A DNA stretch of 8,079 bases, taken from NCBI GenBank assembly GCA_035375865.1, contig DAOSQO010000123.1:1-8079 (forward strand), read 5' to 3'. This document shows positions 7,040-8,079 of the stretch, in pieces. The position numbers and the translations under genes are program-made. Each line of letters begins with the position of its first letter. Position 1 is the first letter of the stretch. This DNA is from BRH-c25 sp029553855 (GTDB lineage: Bacteria > Bacillota > Clostridia > Lutisporales > Lutisporaceae). The notes beneath the pieces were generated by a model. The model searched no databases, was not told the origin of the DNA, and saw only the letters and a list, made by a program, of their open reading frames with translations.

Positions 7040-7501
7040 TCAATCTATTAATGCTGCTACTATTACAGCCTTTAAAATCTCTGCCCTCAGATTGTCTCTG
7101 TATGGTTTTTCCACCATAGAGAGAGTGCTGTCGTCAGATGCAGCCTTGAGAACGTTAACAAGCCTGACATCAATCAACTTCTTCTTATACATAGCTTCTA
7201 CGATAGTAAAAGCTCTTTCCTTATTGATACTGCTGCCAATGTTTTTGGAGAGCATGTCTAAAAGATAATCTTCCTTGTCAACATCTACACGGGTGATTTT
7301 TATACAACCACCACCGCCCCTGCGGGATTCTATGAAATACCCTCTTTCCGTAGTAAATCTGGTCATTAGCACATAATTAATCTGGGACGGAGCGCAATCA
7401 AACTGATTTGCCATTTCATTTCTTTGAATCTCAATTACACCCTTGCCCTGTTCCATCATTTCACTTATGAAGTTTTCAATCAAATCACTTATTCTTGACA
7501 T
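7040..7501 (-). CDS. ctsR: Transcriptional repressor CtsR
   Basis: Dimeric repressor of class III heat-shock genes (clp operons). It loses DNA binding on heating and is then handled by McsB/ClpC. The 153 residues match the roughly 154 of the family. The N-terminal winged helix-turn-helix spans about 1-72, with helix region ANQFDCAPSQINYVL at 31-45 and the wing RRGGGG at 60-65, the glycine-rich thermosensing loop whose arginine contacts DNA. The C-terminal helical dimerisation/McsB-contact domain is about 75-153. The frame continues 20 codons upstream to 7561, but those codons cover the predicted -10 element and operator and would precede the transcription start. The family N-terminus MSRISDLIE begins at 7501, so that ATG is chosen. 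Its SD is weak (AGAG-type around 7510-7515). It is the first gene of the operon and is autoregulated through the operator at 7524-7541. Confidence 0.96.
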   Translation of the reverse strand: MSRISDLIENFISEMMEQGKGVIEIQRNEMANQFDCAPSQINYVLMTRFTTERGYFIESRRGGGGCIKITRVDVDKEDYLLDMLSKNIGSSINKERAFTIVEAMYKKKLIDVRLVNVLKAASDDSTLSMVEKPYRDNLRAEILKAVIVAALID

Positions 7502-7523
7502 ATCATCACTCTCTTTTCTCGAC

Positions 7524-7541
7524 TTTGACCTTCTTTGACCT
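7524..7541 (-). promoter_or_regulatory. CtsR operator (CtsR box), tandem heptads
   Basis: The minus strand reads AGGTCAAAGAAGGTCAAA. This is two perfect GGTCAAA heptads (7540-7534 and 7530-7524) separated by GAA, matching the established CtsR consensus of directly repeated RGTCAAA with a 3-nt spacer. The box lies at about +2 to +19 relative to the predicted start, where bound CtsR would block initiation or clearance by RNA polymerase. It implies autorepression of ctsR-mcsA-mcsB-clpC. Confidence 0.95.
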
Positions 7542-7549
7542 TTGTTTAT

Positions 7550-7579
7550 ATTATATAACATTACTATTTATACTTTCAA
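7550..7579 (-). promoter_or_regulatory. Predicted SigA-type promoter of the ctsR operon
   Basis: Reading the minus strand, TTGAAA (7579-7574) is separated by 18 nt from TATAAT (7555-7550), a near-consensus vegetative promoter. The predicted transcription start is near 7543, giving a 5' leader of about 42 nt before the ctsR ATG at 7501. Its position directly next to the CtsR operator supports it as the heat-inducible operon promoter. Confidence 0.8.
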
Positions 7580-7665
7580 GTATTATTGTAAAATTGCTTT
7601 ATTTTTATTATTCATCAGTTACATTAAAAAGCAGAATATCGAGGAGGTTCGTGCTTTTCCGCACA

Positions 7666-7707
7666 TTATTAAGATACCTTCTGCAAAAGAAGAAGGTATC
7701 TTAATAA
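7666..7707. terminator. Perfect 17-bp inverted repeat, possible terminator
   Basis: TTATTAAGATACCTTCT (7666-7682) and its exact complement (7691-7707) flank an 8-nt loop. It lies 15 nt beyond the stop of the small ORF and about 87 nt upstream of the ctsR -35. It could terminate the upstream unit and isolate the ctsR promoter. However, neither strand has a classical U-run after the stem; only the AT-rich stem base (TTAATAA) resembles one. Terminator is the most likely role but not certain. Confidence 0.5.
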
Positions 7708-7722
7708 ATGGATTTATTAAAA

Positions 7723-7887
7723 TTAATATTTGACCTCTTTGGGCTTACCAAGAGTCTGCAAGTATTGAGCCTTATTCTTCTGTTCTTCCGAGCTTATCCA
7801 GTAATTAAATGTTGATATAAACTCACCGTATAGACTTATATCATTAAGCTTATCTTCAATTTCTCCATAATAATCTTTCTGGTCCAT
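7723..7887 (-). CDS. Small hypothetical protein, 54 residues
   Basis: I do not recognise this protein. The ATG at 7887 has a textbook SD, AAGGAG at 7895-7900, with 7 nt spacing. That is the main reason to believe it is translated. A GTG at 7905 in the same frame lies upstream of that SD and is unlikely to be used. The 54-residue product is hydrophilic and charged (MDQKDYYGEIEDK at the N-terminus, GKPKEVKY at the C-terminus) with an aromatic centre around FNYWISSEEQ. There is no signal peptide, membrane segment or cysteine, so it is probably a small cytosolic, largely helical protein. It lies upstream of ctsR on the same strand, with 221 nt, an inverted repeat and the ctsR promoter between, so it is probably a separate transcription unit. 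A short ORF retained by chance cannot be excluded. Confidence 0.6.
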   Translation of the reverse strand: MDQKDYYGEIEDKLNDISLYGEFISTFNYWISSEEQKNKAQYLQTLGKPKEVKY

Positions 7888-8055
7888 ACTATTTCTCCTT
7901 ATCACGGTTATTGTTTTTTATGGTTTAATAATCCCTGCCCTTGTATCCTGTTTGGCAGTCCCCATAGCCTTCTTTTTCATAATTTGATGTTTACGCAGAA
8001 AATCGAAAACCATCATTTATAGTTTATGAAACAGCAATTAAAATATTCATAAGAA
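7888..8055. other. Spacer upstream of the small ORF
   Basis: No gene is visible. On the minus strand CTGCC and GGCAG (within about 7935-7960) can form a weak 5-bp hairpin. AT-rich stretches such as TATAAA near 8020 might be -10 elements, but I could not pair any with a good -35. The promoter of the small ORF is therefore unassigned. Confidence 0.5.
7895..7900 (-). promoter_or_regulatory. Ribosome binding site of the small ORF
   Basis: AAGGAG on the minus strand lies 7 nt upstream of the ATG at 7887. It is the strongest sign that the 54-codon ORF is real, and it rules against the in-frame GTG at 7905. Confidence 0.7.
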
Positions 8056-8078
8056 CAAAGGCGGCTTCGCCGCATTTG
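8056..8078. terminator. GC-rich hairpin at the window edge
   Basis: GCGGC (8061-8065) and GCCGC (8069-8073) enclose a TTC loop. After one mismatch the stem extends with CAAA (8056-8059) and TTTG (8075-8078). On the minus strand the stem is followed by TTC and TTATG rather than a full U-run. It could be the terminator of a gene beyond the window or a small dispersed palindrome. The window ends here, so the context is missing. Confidence 0.45.
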
Positions 8079-8079
8079 C

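Noticed and set aside
7542..7733. Plus-strand ORF opposite the ctsR promoter, with a protein-like C-terminal stretch
   Set aside because: It starts inside the ctsR promoter/operator region without an SD and is built across the perfect inverted repeat at 7666-7707. The GGAGG-like sequence near 7641-7648 lies inside the frame, not before its start.
8056..8078. CRISPR repeat or attachment site at the window edge
   Set aside because: Only a single short palindrome is present, with no second copy, no spacers and no integrase or tRNA gene nearby.

Overview
The window carries the class III heat-shock (CtsR) operon of a low-GC Gram-positive bacterium, followed by a RadA/DisA genome-maintenance pair. 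Every confident gene is on the minus strand, so transcription runs from high to low coordinates. Protein sequences, strong GGAGG-type Shine-Dalgarno (SD) sites, AT-rich spacers and gene order (ctsR-mcsA-mcsB-clpC, then radA-disA) all point to Firmicutes, most likely class Clostridia. I cannot fix the genus from sequence alone.

Layout in the direction of transcription. A short GC-rich hairpin lies at the window edge (8056-8078). A 54-residue small ORF of unknown function (7887-7723) follows, then a perfect 17-bp inverted repeat (7666-7707). The ctsR promoter (about 7550-7579) is followed by a perfect CtsR operator at the predicted transcription start. Next come ctsR (7501-7040), mcsA (7026-6514), mcsB (6514-5492) and clpC (5377-2942). 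Short spacings, a stop/start overlap and internal SD sites indicate one transcript for these four. Between mcsB and clpC is a 114-nt spacer with an unusual 7-nt-period CTCG repeat. A convincing intrinsic terminator begins 4 nt after the clpC stop. After an AT-rich 313-nt spacer come radA (2628-1264) and disA (1260-181), which are 3 nt apart and almost certainly co-translated. The last 180 nt (1-180) hold no convincing gene, but show unusual structure: a 13-position hairpin, a near-perfect 10-nt direct repeat and a long-range inverted repeat.

How the genes work together, from family knowledge. CtsR represses the operon. McsB is a protein arginine kinase activated by the zinc protein McsA. Phosphoarginine marks proteins for the ClpC N-domain, and ClpC unfolds them into ClpP. 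Key residues of this relay are visible: the McsB RDXXRA site, the two ClpC GTEH glutamates and the ClpC LGF loop that docks ClpP. RadA is a DnaB-like recombination ATPase. DisA is the DNA-scanning diadenylate cyclase that makes c-di-AMP.

The gene set is a known system with no sign of a new one. The parts worth a second look are non-coding: the 1-180 structured segment, the heptad repeat after mcsB, the long inverted repeat before ctsR, and the unassigned small ORF.
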